This document shows positions 42,374 to 49,250 of a stretch of 64,000 bases of DNA, one piece after another; the first letter of the stretch is position 1, and every line of letters begins with the position of its first letter. Origin of the DNA: a virus; IMG/VR virus record IMGVR_UViG_3300014720_002243, positions 20,700 through 84,699 of that record; one strand, 5' to 3'. A program made the position numbers and the translations under genes. The notes under the pieces are model-generated. The model had not been told where the DNA came from. It saw nothing but the letters and a program-made list of their open reading frames with translations, and ran no database searches.

Positions 42374-42571
42374 ATGCTCTACCGTTTTTATGATATTGTG
42401 GCCGAAAACGATGAAACCGAATACTCTTTGGATAAGGAATACACTCTAGATATTCCAGAACATGATATGTCTACCGCTGTTGAGCGGCAAGAATACCTCG
42501 GTAAGATGTTTGATGCTCTGATTGCTGCTACTGGTTGCAATATTTCCTCTTTTAGTTGCGACCCATCGTAA
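42374..42571 (+). CDS. hypothetical protein
   Basis: 65 residues from the ATG at 42374, with AGGAAAGGAAG before it. Acidic (AENDETEYSLDKEYTLDIPEHD). C terminus has CNISSFSC. No family match. Confidence 0.65.
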   Translation: MLYRFYDIVAENDETEYSLDKEYTLDIPEHDMSTAVERQEYLGKMFDALIAATGCNISSFSCDPS

Positions 42572-42587
42572 GCAGACACCCGTTTTC

Positions 42588-42666
42588 ATAAATCCTTACC
42601 AGATAAGGGTTTGTGAACTTCGGGACCGGCATAGATATGCGTAAAGCCTTGCAACGTAAGAACTTG
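42588..42666 (+). repeat. intergenic repeat element, copy 11 of 21
   Basis: ATAAATCCTTACC, ATAAGGGTTTGTG, GGGACCGGC core, CGTAAAGCCTTG, AAGAACTTGC. Confidence 0.8.
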
Positions 42667-42697
42667 CATCAAAAAAAGATTTTTTCAAGATTTGCTC

Positions 42698-42725
42698 TTG
42701 CTTTTGTCGATAATAGAGGTATACT
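42698..42725 (+). promoter_or_regulatory. promoter with spacer CGATAA motif
   Basis: TTGCTT, 16 bases, TATACT; spacer TTGTCGATAATAG. Confidence 0.7.
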
Positions 42726-42755
42726 TAGAGAATACCACTCGAAGGAGATGCTAAA

Positions 42756-43019
42756 ATGAGTCCTGACGGAACCTACAACGGATATGCGAATCGTGAGACT
42801 TGGAATGTTTGTCTTTGGATTTCTAATGATGAAGGTCTGAACGAGTTTGCGGCCGTTTGCCAAAACTACAATGATTTCAAGGCTAGGCTTCGTGAAGTTG
42901 ATCCCGATTCGGCTATCGCATATGAAACGCCCGACAATGTGGCTTGGAACGATAGTGCCGTGAATCTTGCAGAAATGCAGGACTATTGGGAAGAAAACTT
43001 TTCTAAGGTTTGGGGTTGA
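42756..43019 (+). CDS. conserved phage/plasmid protein (NYxTW-type)
   Basis: 87 residues. AAGGAG before the ATG. Begins MSPDGTYNGYANRETWNVCLWI, matching a small family I remember (tyrosine-asparagine-glycine, then N-x-x-T-W) that is common in phages and plasmids. Function unknown. Its stop overlaps the next promoter. Confidence 0.75.
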   Translation: MSPDGTYNGYANRETWNVCLWISNDEGLNEFAAVCQNYNDFKARLREVDPDSAIAYETPDNVAWNDSAVNLAEMQDYWEENFSKVWG

Positions 43020-43043
43020 CAAACGACGATACAGAGTGTAAAC
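43015..43043 (+). promoter_or_regulatory. promoter with CGATA motifs
   Basis: TTGACA, 17 bases, TAAACT; spacer ACGACGATAC, and GTGACGATAACAATAG again downstream of the -10. Confidence 0.7.
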
Positions 43044-43083
43044 TGTAAGCAAGTGACGATAACAATAGAAGAAAGGGAATGAT

Positions 43084-43488
43084 ATGAGCGATTGGATTCT
43101 GATTGGCGGTGTTTTTACGGCTGTGATGGTGTCTATTATGGCCTTTGTTGTCTATGGTGTTTATGGTGGTGTTCATGCTTCGCTGTCGAACGCGAAGAAG
43201 GGAGAGGTTTACAACTTCCTTTATGAGCAGCCACTTCATGGTGATCCTGAGAGATTTATGGCTAGAGTTCTTACTGTGAATATTATGACTGACGAAGACA
43301 TTCGCCGTCTCAATAGTAAGAGCCGTTATCGTCGTAATGATCCAGAGTTTCACCGAACTAGGCATCTTATTACCGCTCAAACTGCGGATGGTAAGGTGAG
43401 AAACTTTTATGCGGAGCGTACTACGCAGTGCAAGCGACCCCTACTGGCTGGGGCTCTGTTCAAGGCTGGCTTGGCCCATCTTTTCTAA
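43084..43488 (+). CDS. membrane-anchored hypothetical protein
   Basis: 134 residues. AAAGGGA precedes the ATG. One N-terminal TM helix (residues 5-29, LIGGVFTAVMVSIMAFVVY), then a soluble part with LSNAKKGEVYNFLYEQ and an Arg-rich stretch. Likely cytoplasm-facing C-terminal domain. Family not recognised. Confidence 0.7.
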   Translation: MSDWILIGGVFTAVMVSIMAFVVYGVYGGVHASLSNAKKGEVYNFLYEQPLHGDPERFMARVLTVNIMTDEDIRRLNSKSRYRRNDPEFHRTRHLITAQTADGKVRNFYAERTTQCKRPLLAGALFKAGLAHLF

Positions 43489-43520
43489 ACTTCCTTTCTA
43501 GGTTGTCGCGGAACCTTCGC

Positions 43521-43601
43521 TCTAAGTCCTTGTTTACCAAGGGTTTGGGGCGAAGGCCCGCGGTACAACAAGACATAAACCCTTGAGAATCAACAAGATA
43601 G
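43521..43601 (+). repeat. intergenic repeat element, copy 12 of 21
   Basis: CTAAGTCCTTG, CCAAGGGTTTGGGG, GGCCCGCGG core, CATAAACCCTTG, AACAAGATAG. Confidence 0.85.
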
Positions 43602-43621
43602 AAAAAATAAAGTTTTGACCG

Positions 43622-43649
43622 TTGACAAGTCGATAATACTTGTTAGAAT
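43622..43649 (+). promoter_or_regulatory. promoter; leaderless start
   Basis: TTGACA, 16 bases, TAGAAT; spacer AGTCGATAATAC. Six bases from the -10 to the ATG at 43656. Confidence 0.8.
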
Positions 43650-43655
43650 ACGTTT

Positions 43656-43817
43656 ATGAATACTACAAACTGCTACGCTTACCCTACATACGCTTGGAAA
43701 GTTTTTAGATTTAGCCACACTTTTGTTGGTGTGATTACTGCAAGTTCGCAATATCAGGCTATCATTCTTGCAAAAGAGAAATATGGGGATTTTGTTTGGA
43801 TTGAAAGAGTTAGGTAG
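43656..43817 (+). CDS. hypothetical protein, leaderless transcript
   Basis: 53 residues, aromatic-rich (MNTTNCYAYPTYAWKVFRF). Start coincides with the predicted transcription start. The stop is three bases before the tRNA-Glu, so mRNA and tRNA are probably one transcript. Confidence 0.6.
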   Translation: MNTTNCYAYPTYAWKVFRFSHTFVGVITASSQYQAIILAKEKYGDFVWIERVR

Positions 43818-43820
43818 TTG

Positions 43821-43891
43821 GCCCCATCGTCTAGTGGCCTAGGACAACGGATTTTCGTTCCGTTTACCGGGGTTCGAATCCCCGTGGGGTC
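43821..43891 (+). tRNA. tRNA-Glu (TTC)
   Basis: Acceptor GCCCCAT/GTGGGGT, anticodon loop TTTTCGT between ACGGA and TCCGT, T loop GTTCGAATC. Standard D-arm. The gene encodes no CCA. Confidence 0.95.
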
Positions 43892-43897
43892 ATTTGT

Positions 43898-43970
43898 GGT
43901 CCGGTAGCCCAACGGCAGAGGCGATAGACTCAAAATCTATTTGTTGTGGGTTCGAGTCCCACCTGGACTA
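43898..43970 (+). tRNA. tRNA-Leu (CAA), short variable loop
   Basis: Acceptor GGTCCGG/CTGGACT, anticodon loop CTCAAAA between ATAGA and TCTAT, T stem GTGGG/CCCAC. The variable loop is only five bases, unlike usual Leu tRNAs. Identity by anticodon only. Confidence 0.8.
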
Positions 43971-44010
43971 CCTAAACTGATAGGATCGGCACCGTGGCGA
44001 TAGTCAGTAC
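43971..44010 (+). repeat. conserved 45-base motif, copy d (degenerate)
   Basis: CCTAAACTGATAGGATCGG then GTGGCGATAGTCAGTACC. One base shorter than other copies, so the conserved reading frame is broken. Follows directly after the tRNA-Leu. Confidence 0.55.
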
Positions 44011-44022
44011 CATCTGTGGGTC

Positions 44023-44050
44023 TTGACAAAAAATAAATATCAGATAGAAT
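44023..44050 (+). promoter_or_regulatory. promoter
   Basis: TTGACA, 16 bases, TAGAAT, no CGATA motif. Confidence 0.8.
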
Positions 44051-44075
44051 ACAACTAAATAGGAGAGTATTGAAT

Positions 44076-44372
44076 ATGAAACCAGAAGATGTTATAAATG
44101 GTTTGATCGCTGCTGATGATCTTCATTGGTGCGAAGAGGAACAAAAATATATCCTATTGACAATGGATGAGGTCGATGGTATACTGCAAGCCTGTGCTGA
44201 CAACGGTATGACCGAAGAACATATGGAATATGTTATGAATGTTGTCAAGTGGTGTGAACGAGTGCGTGCTGGTCAACTGTTGTGGAAAAACTTTGTGGCT
44301 GGTCATGTATGTGTTGACGGCTTTGATGAAACTGGAGAGCCTTTCTTTGCAAAGTGTCCACCTAATGAGTGA
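44076..44372 (+). CDS. hypothetical protein
   Basis: 98 residues from ATG 44076; AGGAGA nine bases upstream. Helical with Cys residues (LAADDLHWCEEEQKY-like start region, then VVKWCERVRAG). No family match. Overlaps the next gene by eight bases. Confidence 0.65.
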   Translation: MKPEDVINGLIAADDLHWCEEEQKYILLTMDEVDGILQACADNGMTEEHMEYVMNVVKWCERVRAGQLLWKNFVAGHVCVDGFDETGEPFFAKCPPNE

Positions 44373-44529
44373 TATTACTTTTAGTGAAGTTGAGCATTTG
44401 GCTAATGGAAAGCAACTAGCATTGGTTTGTCATTATCATTATGAACTGAAAAATGGTGATGGTGCGGTAGTTTACTGGTCTTATTTTTTGGAAGATATCG
44501 AAAACTTTTTGAGGACTTATCATGCCTAA
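44365..44529 (+). CDS. small hypothetical protein
   Basis: 54 residues, starting MSDITFSEVEHLANGKQLAL. It overlaps both neighbours, by eight bases on each side, giving a translational chain of three genes. C-terminal part is Tyr/His-rich. Confidence 0.55.
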   Translation: MSDITFSEVEHLANGKQLALVCHYHYELKNGDGAVVYWSYFLEDIENFLRTYHA

Positions 44530-45019
44530 CTGGTGCTTGAACAAGTTGACCGTTTCCCATACCGACAAGGCTGCTATGGATCGGTTTGTATCCGCATACA
44601 ACAAGGGAACTCTGTGCCAAGAGTTTCTTCCTATGCCAGAAGATATTGGTGATGGTTGGTATGATTGGTGCATCAACAACTGGGGAACAAAGTGGGATGT
44701 GGGTGCTGATGAAGGTACAGAGAAGGAAGAACGATATGGCTTGAAGGCTACTACTGTTGGAAATGAGGCTTGTTGCTCTTTTGACTCTGCTTGGGCTCCT
44801 CCCGTTGGTTTGTACGAAAAACTGGACGAGTTGGGCTATAAGATTCATGCTAGTTATTTTGAGCCGGGTATGGCTTTTTGTGGAGTGTGGGCTGACGGAT
44901 TCGACAACTATATCGAGTATAAGAGTAAGGATATGATTCCTATGGGTATCTGGAATGATTTTGGATTGACAGACTTCTTTCAAGATGAGGAAGAGATCGA
45001 ATCTTCAGAAAGCGTCTAA
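44522..45019 (+). CDS. YubB/Api92-like (DUF1281) ferredoxin-fold protein
   Basis: 165 residues. Begins MPNWCLNKLTVSHTD, the typical start of YubB/Api92-like ferredoxin-like proteins, followed by FLPMPED and WCINNWGTKWD, also typical. Two or three such motifs with conserved Trp/Cys mark the family, widespread in phages and plasmids. Function unknown. C terminus is acidic. Confidence 0.8.
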   Translation: MPNWCLNKLTVSHTDKAAMDRFVSAYNKGTLCQEFLPMPEDIGDGWYDWCINNWGTKWDVGADEGTEKEERYGLKATTVGNEACCSFDSAWAPPVGLYEKLDELGYKIHASYFEPGMAFCGVWADGFDNYIEYKSKDMIPMGIWNDFGLTDFFQDEEEIESSESV

Positions 45020-45033
45020 ATAAGCGGGTTCGC

Positions 45034-45114
45034 TCTAAATCCAAGAATATCAAGGGTTTAGGGCAAACCGGCCCGTGGAGGCTGAACGCAAACCCTTGTA
45101 GAGCATCGACTTAG
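45034..45114 (+). repeat. intergenic repeat element, copy 13 of 21
   Basis: CTAAATCCAAG, TCAAGGGTTTAGGG, CCGGCCCG core, CGCAAACCCTTG, GACTTAG then a T-rich tail. Confidence 0.85.
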
Positions 45115-45133
45115 ATTTTCTGGATTTTGTCTC

Positions 45134-45161
45134 TTGACAAGCCGATAATAGTTGATAGAAT
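45134..45161 (+). promoter_or_regulatory. promoter with spacer CGATAA motif
   Basis: TTGACA, 16 bases, TAGAAT; spacer AGCCGATAATAG. Confidence 0.9.
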
Positions 45162-45180
45162 GCTGGAAAAGGAGATTCAC

Positions 45181-45435
45181 ATGCTTACGCGATATGCTCT
45201 TAGCGATAATGTTGACCGGTGGGTGAGCCATGATGGTGGCACTATCAAGTTTAGTGGCAATACCATGAGCGGCCGTCCGTTTGAAATCGTAACCTATCTT
45301 AATGATGCTAATAGGTGGGCTAACGGCGAATGTATTCAAACCTGTTTTCCTTATCTCTCGTCGGAAGAAAGGGAGATTCTGATTACTGGGCACGATGATG
45401 AATCTTGGGCTTTGCTTTTCGGAGAGGCTGAATAA
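45181..45435 (+). CDS. hypothetical protein
   Basis: 84 residues. AAAAGGAG eight bases before the ATG. Beta/alpha mix with DGGTIKFSGNTMSGRPFEIVTY. Acidic C-terminal helix (SSEEREILITGHDDESW). No family recognised. Confidence 0.7.
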   Translation: MLTRYALSDNVDRWVSHDGGTIKFSGNTMSGRPFEIVTYLNDANRWANGECIQTCFPYLSSEEREILITGHDDESWALLFGEAE

Positions 45436-45457
45436 AAATATTCTAAAGCAAACCCTA

Positions 45458-45485
45458 TTGACAAGCCGATAATAGAGTGTAGAAT
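45458..45485 (+). promoter_or_regulatory. promoter of a structured RNA region
   Basis: TTGACA, 16 bases, TAGAAT; spacer AGCCGATAATAG. The first CDS lies 265 bases downstream, at 45750. Confidence 0.85.
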
Positions 45486-45489
45486 ACAA

Positions 45490-45700
45490 AAAGTAGCGGT
45501 GGAGTGCCAGAGATAACTTCATACTAAGCCGTGACAAGATAGAGAAGAAGCACTAAACTTGTCGTACTACTTCAAATATTCGTGGGTTCATGCCTGGGAC
45601 TAGATAGGAATAAGCCATTACGATAAACTCGGACTGCGTAAGACGAGTTGACACTGGGCTTATACAGTGTATAGTAATGCCTATCTATGAGGGATAGCGT
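45490..45700 (+). ncRNA. candidate structured RNA A
   Basis: No supported CDS lies between the promoter and 45750. Nested pairings are visible: AAGTAG/CTACTT closes GACAAG/CTTGTC. Then GATAGG/CCTATC encloses AACTCG/CGAGTT, and the crossing pairs TAAGCC/GGCTTA and CATTAC/GTAATG suggest a pseudoknot. No match to tmRNA, RNase P or 6S was recognised. Confidence 0.5.
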
Positions 45701-45749
45701 CCTCACCACGACCAATACAACCAGTAACCGTTTTAGCAATGAGGGTATA

Positions 45750-46007
45750 ATGACCGTTAACGAACTTATTGAACAGTTGAAGAACTATCCCGGTGATACT
45801 AGGGTGCTTACTCTTGGTTATGAGGGTGGGTATCACGATATTAGGCTAGATAATAATGATATTGTGTTCGATGTTAAGCGTGGTGATGGTGCTTGGTATT
45901 ATGGGCCTCATGAGTGTGTTAAATTTACTGATGAAGAAACTGGGACTCCGTGTTTGATTATTACAAGGGAAATTACTAGGGTTACTGATAAACATGGATT
46001 GGAATAA
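45750..46007 (+). CDS. hypothetical protein
   Basis: 85 residues from ATG 45750, with GAGGG before it. Starts MTVNELIEQLKNYPGDTRVLTL. The pattern of a short helix, NYPGDT and strand is common in small phage proteins. Overlaps the next gene by 14 bases. Confidence 0.65.
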   Translation: MTVNELIEQLKNYPGDTRVLTLGYEGGYHDIRLDNNDIVFDVKRGDGAWYYGPHECVKFTDEETGTPCLIITREITRVTDKHGLE

Positions 46008-46263
46008 CTCTCATAAGAATCCGCCAACTGAGGGCCAGAAAGTTTATTATTTTGGAGAAAATATTGGTATAGGTATTGGACACTATAGGTATAAAGAAAA
46101 TAGTGTATACGGTATCGAACTTTGTCCACATCTATTTAAGAATGTTGATTGGGGTTTGGTAGATGCTTGTGATGCTCCTTACTGGCTACCATACGATGAG
46201 GAGCGAGCAAAAAGTTGGTGTCCTATTATTCCAGAAAAATATACTACAGGATTATACGACTGA
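45994..46263 (+). CDS. DUF551-like protein
   Basis: 89 residues. Starts MDWNNSHKNPPTEGQKVYYF, then NIGIGIGHYRY and a later CDAPYWLPYDEE, which fit the DUF551 pattern (W...P-x-EGxxV..., G-x-Y..., WxPxP). Function of the family is unknown. Overlaps the previous gene. Confidence 0.65.
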   Translation: MDWNNSHKNPPTEGQKVYYFGENIGIGIGHYRYKENSVYGIELCPHLFKNVDWGLVDACDAPYWLPYDEERAKSWCPIIPEKYTTGLYD

Positions 46264-46265
46264 TT

Positions 46266-46400
46266 ATGGAACTAAAAACTCTTAGTGATATTTGTCCATG
46301 TGGACTTTGTAGTGTGGCAGCATACACTCTGGATCGTAATGGTATATGGTGGTTCTATTGCGACAAATGCTATTGGTGGTATATCGGAAACTCTTACTGA
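46266..46400 (+). CDS. small zinc-ribbon-like protein
   Basis: 44 residues. Cys clusters CPCGLC and CDKC make a possible zinc ribbon. Trp-rich end (IWWFYCDKCYWWYIGNSY). Two bases after the previous stop. Confidence 0.6.
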   Translation: MELKTLSDICPCGLCSVAAYTLDRNGIWWFYCDKCYWWYIGNSY

Positions 46401-46466
46401 TAAAGGGTTTGCGACGATCCTGCCCGAGGAGGTTATTCGTAAAACCTTGAGAATACAAGACTTAGG
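46401..46466 (+). repeat. intergenic repeat element, copy 14 of 21
   Basis: AAAGGGTTTGCG, CCCG core, CGTAAAACCTTG, CAAGACTTAGG then TTTTTT. The first half-site is absent. Confidence 0.75.
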
Positions 46467-46484
46467 GTTTTTTAAAGAATACTC

Positions 46485-46512
46485 TTGACGATACCGATCT
46501 ATACTGTATACT
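46485..46512 (+). promoter_or_regulatory. promoter with CGAT motif
   Basis: TTGACG, 16 bases, TATACT; spacer ATACCGATC. Confidence 0.7.
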
Positions 46513-46580
46513 TAAGGGGAACAATGGACGGGGATAGCCACAATGATATCAAAAGAGGCTATCTGAAATGCTGGTCGAGT

Positions 46581-46679
46581 ATGGCGGAAGCCGACATTGT
46601 TTTTCCTAATCCTACGGATTTGGCTAGAGTGGCTGTAGTCAGCGAAAGTTTAAAGGTCTTGACAAGTACTGGTCGATAA
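46581..46679 (+). CDS. micro-protein with the conserved VFPNP..VAVVSE repeat (copy b)
   Basis: 32 residues from ATG 46581: MAEADIVFPNPTDLARVAVV and so on. The PNPTDLARVAVVSE core recurs in five other loci, in frame, with the same spacing. No clear ribosome-binding site; a start at 46524 would give 51 residues. The last codons overlap the next promoter. It may instead be an RNA motif. Confidence 0.4.
   Translation: MAEADIVFPNPTDLARVAVVSESLKVLTSTGR
46601..46648 (+). repeat. conserved 45-base motif, copy b
   Basis: CCTAATCCTACGGATTTGG then GTGGCTGTAGTCAGCGAAAG. Perfect AATCC/GGATT and GCTG/CAGC hairpins, and also an open frame for PNPTDLARVAVVSE. Confidence 0.8.
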
Positions 46680-46687
46680 GGTATACT
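46659..46687 (+). promoter_or_regulatory. promoter; leaderless start
   Basis: TTGACA, 17 bases, TATACT; spacer GGTCGATAAGG. Six bases from the -10 to the ATG at 46694. Confidence 0.8.
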
Positions 46688-46693
46688 AGCAAC

Positions 46694-47176
46694 ATGAAAC
46701 AGAACCAACTACATGGCGAAGTAAGGTTTCATCTTGGTGGTGGGGCTCATTATATGCACTGGCAAGTGCGAATCAAGCAGGGCGGTAAAACTGTTGACGT
46801 GTATTATTACGACCCTAATGAATATCAGTTGGAAATGAGGGGCTGTAGGCTGCGTAATCGTCCTAATAAAGCCAAGCAAGTTTTTGAGGCTGGTGTGCAT
46901 GATGTGAGCGGGTGGATTCGGTGTGAAGAAACCATGCTTCGCAAAAGTTTTTATCCGGTTTTGCCTGTTGACAATCTTGAAAAGTTGTATTATAATCCGC
47001 TTCGTGATCCACACTGGCGTCGTGAAAGTGATAACAATGAGTTTATCTGGGATGAAACACAATACGCTACACTGATTACAAGTGGCAAGCAAGTTTATAT
47101 TCTAGAAGAACGAGATTGTGCATTTGACAATATTAGAGAAATAGACCCAAAGTATTTAGAAGGATTTAATGTATGA
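46694..47176 (+). CDS. hypothetical phage protein, leaderless transcript
   Basis: 160 residues. No ribosome-binding site; the start is six bases from the -10. Begins MKQNQLHGEVRFHLGGGAHY. Beta-rich with a Tyr/Asn-rich part (VYYYDPNEYQLEMRG). I do not know a function for this family. Overlaps the next start by four bases (ATGA). Confidence 0.7.
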   Translation: MKQNQLHGEVRFHLGGGAHYMHWQVRIKQGGKTVDVYYYDPNEYQLEMRGCRLRNRPNKAKQVFEAGVHDVSGWIRCEETMLRKSFYPVLPVDNLEKLYYNPLRDPHWRRESDNNEFIWDETQYATLITSGKQVYILEERDCAFDNIREIDPKYLEGFNV

Positions 47177-47541
47177 TTAGTATTCAGGTGACGATTGCCG
47201 AGGCTATTGCTATTGCTAACACGGCGGGTAACGATCTGCATGATCGTATCGTGAAGGTTATTGAGGTGGCTCTTGGCGTCAACCAGAGTCGTGATGTGAC
47301 CATCACCAAGATGCCGGGAGACAATCGTCTCGCTTGTATCAAGAGTATTCGTTTGCACTCTGGCTGGAGTTTGAAAGAGGCCAAGGAATGGACGGATACT
47401 CTGGTGGGGCGATACGACAGCACTTATGGTAAGTGGATTAACGGCGCTAGTAAGAGTACTATCAAGTTGCCTACTCCCGATGCAGCCGAGACTCTGTTGC
47501 GTGAACTGACCACTTTGGGCTGCGAGGGATACCTCTCTTAA
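47173..47541 (+). CDS. ribosomal bL12 C-terminal-like protein
   Basis: 122 residues. Residues about 40-80 read VTITKMPGDNRLACIKSIRLHSGWSLKEAKEW, the arrangement of the bL12 C-terminal domain (KIxVIKxxRxxTGLGLKEAKxxV). It might mimic the stalk protein to recruit translation factors or to interfere with them. Other bL12-like folds without this role also exist. Coupled to the previous gene by ATGA. Confidence 0.55.
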   Translation: MISIQVTIAEAIAIANTAGNDLHDRIVKVIEVALGVNQSRDVTITKMPGDNRLACIKSIRLHSGWSLKEAKEWTDTLVGRYDSTYGKWINGASKSTIKLPTPDAAETLLRELTTLGCEGYLS

Positions 47542-47542
47542 A

Positions 47543-47622
47543 CTAAAGCCTTGCTGCGTAAAGCTTTACGCCAAGGCGAGACGGCGACAGAAAACGCAAA
47601 CCCTTGATACTGCTAAACTTAG
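47543..47622 (+). repeat. intergenic repeat element, copy 15 of 21
   Basis: CTAAAGCCTTG, AAAGCTTTACG, CCAAGGCG core, CGCAAACCCTTG, AAACTTAGG. Confidence 0.8.
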
Positions 47623-47653
47623 GAAAAATCAAAGAAAGATTCAATGTAGAGGG

Positions 47654-47681
47654 TTGACAATGACGATAACCATGATATACT
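47654..47681 (+). promoter_or_regulatory. promoter with CGATAA motif
   Basis: TTGACA, 16 bases, TATACT; spacer ATGACGATAACC. A second promoter follows 60 bases downstream. Confidence 0.75.
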
Positions 47682-47740
47682 GATAGCATCACACGACAAG
47701 ACGCTAGTTGAGAGCAACCAACAAAGTTTCAACTTAGCAC

Positions 47741-47768
47741 TTGACAGGTGATGTTGACGATGTATAAT
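47741..47768 (+). promoter_or_regulatory. promoter
   Basis: TTGACA, 16 bases, TATAAT; contains GTTGACGATG. Confidence 0.85.
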
Positions 47769-47811
47769 ACGTTTACTTGGTTTGATAACACTTTTGAGAA
47801 AGGTTTTTACA

Positions 47812-48063
47812 ATGAAGAAGTTTTCTTTTGCGGTTGATGTTGTTGGTGATGATGTTGATTCGTCGGCTGTTGTTGATGCTCTGCGTAAGACGCTTACAAG
47901 CGAACTCTCCGACGAGGTGTTTGCTAATGTCAAGCCCGCTGGTGTCAAGGCTTTCAGCGAGCAGGGTTATAAGGTGTGGCGTGCCCGCGTCACTGGTGTG
48001 ACTGCCGAGCAGGCCGGTGATGCTCACGATGGCAAGATCGCCAAGGAGGAGGCTACTGCCTGA
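47812..48063 (+). CDS. hypothetical protein
   Basis: 83 residues from ATG 47812; AAAGG upstream. Acidic and Val-rich (VDVVGDDVDSSAVVDALRKT) with a KVWRARVTGV segment. No family match. Two promoters lead into it. Confidence 0.7.
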   Translation: MKKFSFAVDVVGDDVDSSAVVDALRKTLTSELSDEVFANVKPAGVKAFSEQGYKVWRARVTGVTAEQAGDAHDGKIAKEEATA

Positions 48064-48064
48064 C

Positions 48065-48092
48065 TTGACAAACTGGACTGTGCCAGTATAAA
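48065..48092 (+). promoter_or_regulatory. promoter of RNA region B and tRNA-Arg
   Basis: TTGACA, 16 bases, TATAAA. It starts two bases after the previous stop. Confidence 0.8.
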
Positions 48093-48099
48093 TAGGTTT

Positions 48100-48285
48100 T
48101 AGGCACAGTGCGGCGGGATAACTTCCCGCGTAATATGCCGGGGATTCAACCGGCCTAGCAGAGTCTAACCAACTAATAACCAGCGTGGTTGCTGGGAAGG
48201 GGTCTGCTGCTAGTAATATAGCGATGGTAAAGTGATCCCACCATCTAACCGTATAGCCCGCACGGGACGCCGTGACGGGCTTTCG
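48100..48285 (+). ncRNA. candidate structured RNA B
   Basis: No supported CDS. Six clean stems: GCGGGA/TCCCGC, GCCGG/CCGGC, CTAGCAG/CTGCTAG (enclosing CCAGC/GCTGG), GATGG/CCATC, GCCCG/CGGGC with CACGG/CCGTG inside. The transcript probably continues into tRNA-Arg and is cut out by RNase P. Identity unknown. Confidence 0.6.
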
Positions 48286-48293
48286 GCAATAGA

Positions 48294-48365
48294 GGCCCCA
48301 TAGTTAAATGGATATAACAAGTGCCTTCTAAGCACTGGTTAGAGGTTCGATTCCTCTTGGGGCTA
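48294..48365 (+). tRNA. tRNA-Arg (TCT)
   Basis: Acceptor GGCCCCA/TGGGGCT, anticodon loop CTTCTAA between AGTGC and GCACT, T loop GGTTCGATTCC, discriminator A. No CCA in the gene. Confidence 0.95.
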
Positions 48366-48370
48366 TTTCT

Positions 48371-48452
48371 CTAAAGCATTGAAGCGTAAGGCTTTGCGAA
48401 TATTGTGGGCGGAGGCGAAAATCATAAACCTTTGTGATTCAAGGATTTACGC
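48371..48452 (+). repeat. intergenic repeat element, copy 16 of 21
   Basis: CTAAAGCATTG, GTAAGGCTTTGCG, GGGCGGAGGC core, CATAAACCTTTG, CAAGGATTTACG. Confidence 0.8.
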
Positions 48453-48479
48453 ATAAAATCTTTTCTTCAAGAATAGGGC

Positions 48480-48508
48480 TTGACTGTACCGATAATCTAG
48501 TGTAGAAT
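48480..48508 (+). promoter_or_regulatory. promoter with spacer CGATAA motif
   Basis: TTGACT, 17 bases, TAGAAT; spacer GTACCGATAATC. Confidence 0.8.
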
Positions 48509-48532
48509 CGAGAGACACGCTAGGAGAAAGTG

Positions 48533-49243
48533 ATGAAAACTGCAAACGGTAATGACAAGTTAGGTAAGGAAAACTGTATCGTCGTGTCTCGTCCCGTTGG
48601 CGATACTTGTCCACCAGACTGTGATTTTTTGGGTAATGGTTGCTATGCCGAGGACTTGGAAAATATCTATCCCGGTGTGCGTCCTGCTGGTATGCAGAAT
48701 CTTATCACGGAAAAAAACCGTATCCGTTCGATGTTGGTCGATGCTGTCAAGAAAAATAAAGATGTTCGCTGGCATGAACGCGGCGACTTTTTCAAGGACG
48801 GTCAACTCGACAATGAATATGTCGATAATGTATTGTGGGCTTGTGAGAGTATCGTGGCCGATGGCGGTAGTCTGCCAACAATGTGGGCATATACTCATAT
48901 TTATGATACTAGACTGTCTACTGAACTTGGTAAGTATATAAATATGTATGCTAGTATCCATGATGGCGAAGATATGAAACAGGCAAAGGCCGCTGGTTTT
49001 AGGCATTTTGCGTGGTGCGATAGTGATACTAAGATTGCCCCTAAGCGTCCGCGTAGTAAGGCTAAAGCCGACGCATGGCGAGCAGCATTACCGAAACTGG
49101 TTGTCTTAGAGGGGGTAAAGTTTATCACTTGCCCGGAAATCCGTCGTGGTCGTGGTGTCGTCACTTGCACGAAAACTAAAAATAGCGTACACTGTGATTT
49201 GTGTCCGCGTGGCTTGGCTAATGTTTTGTTTCCCTCCCACTGA
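48533..49243 (+). CDS. gp88-like phage protein (Cys-rich)
   Basis: 236 residues from ATG 48533. Contains DTCPPDCDFLGNGCYAED near the N terminus, VRWHERGDFF, HFAWCDSDTK and a C-terminal CDLCPRGLANV. The CPxDCxFLGNGCYAE segment is the signature of a phage family related to gp88. Function is not established; the Cys pairs could bind metal. Preceded by AGGAGAAAG. Confidence 0.75.
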   Translation: MKTANGNDKLGKENCIVVSRPVGDTCPPDCDFLGNGCYAEDLENIYPGVRPAGMQNLITEKNRIRSMLVDAVKKNKDVRWHERGDFFKDGQLDNEYVDNVLWACESIVADGGSLPTMWAYTHIYDTRLSTELGKYINMYASIHDGEDMKQAKAAGFRHFAWCDSDTKIAPKRPRSKAKADAWRAALPKLVVLEGVKFITCPEIRRGRGVVTCTKTKNSVHCDLCPRGLANVLFPSH

Positions 49244-49250
49244 GGATAAG

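Noticed and set aside
45490-45700. tmRNA or RNase P RNA
   Set aside because: No tag-peptide reading frame or conserved RNase P core seen.
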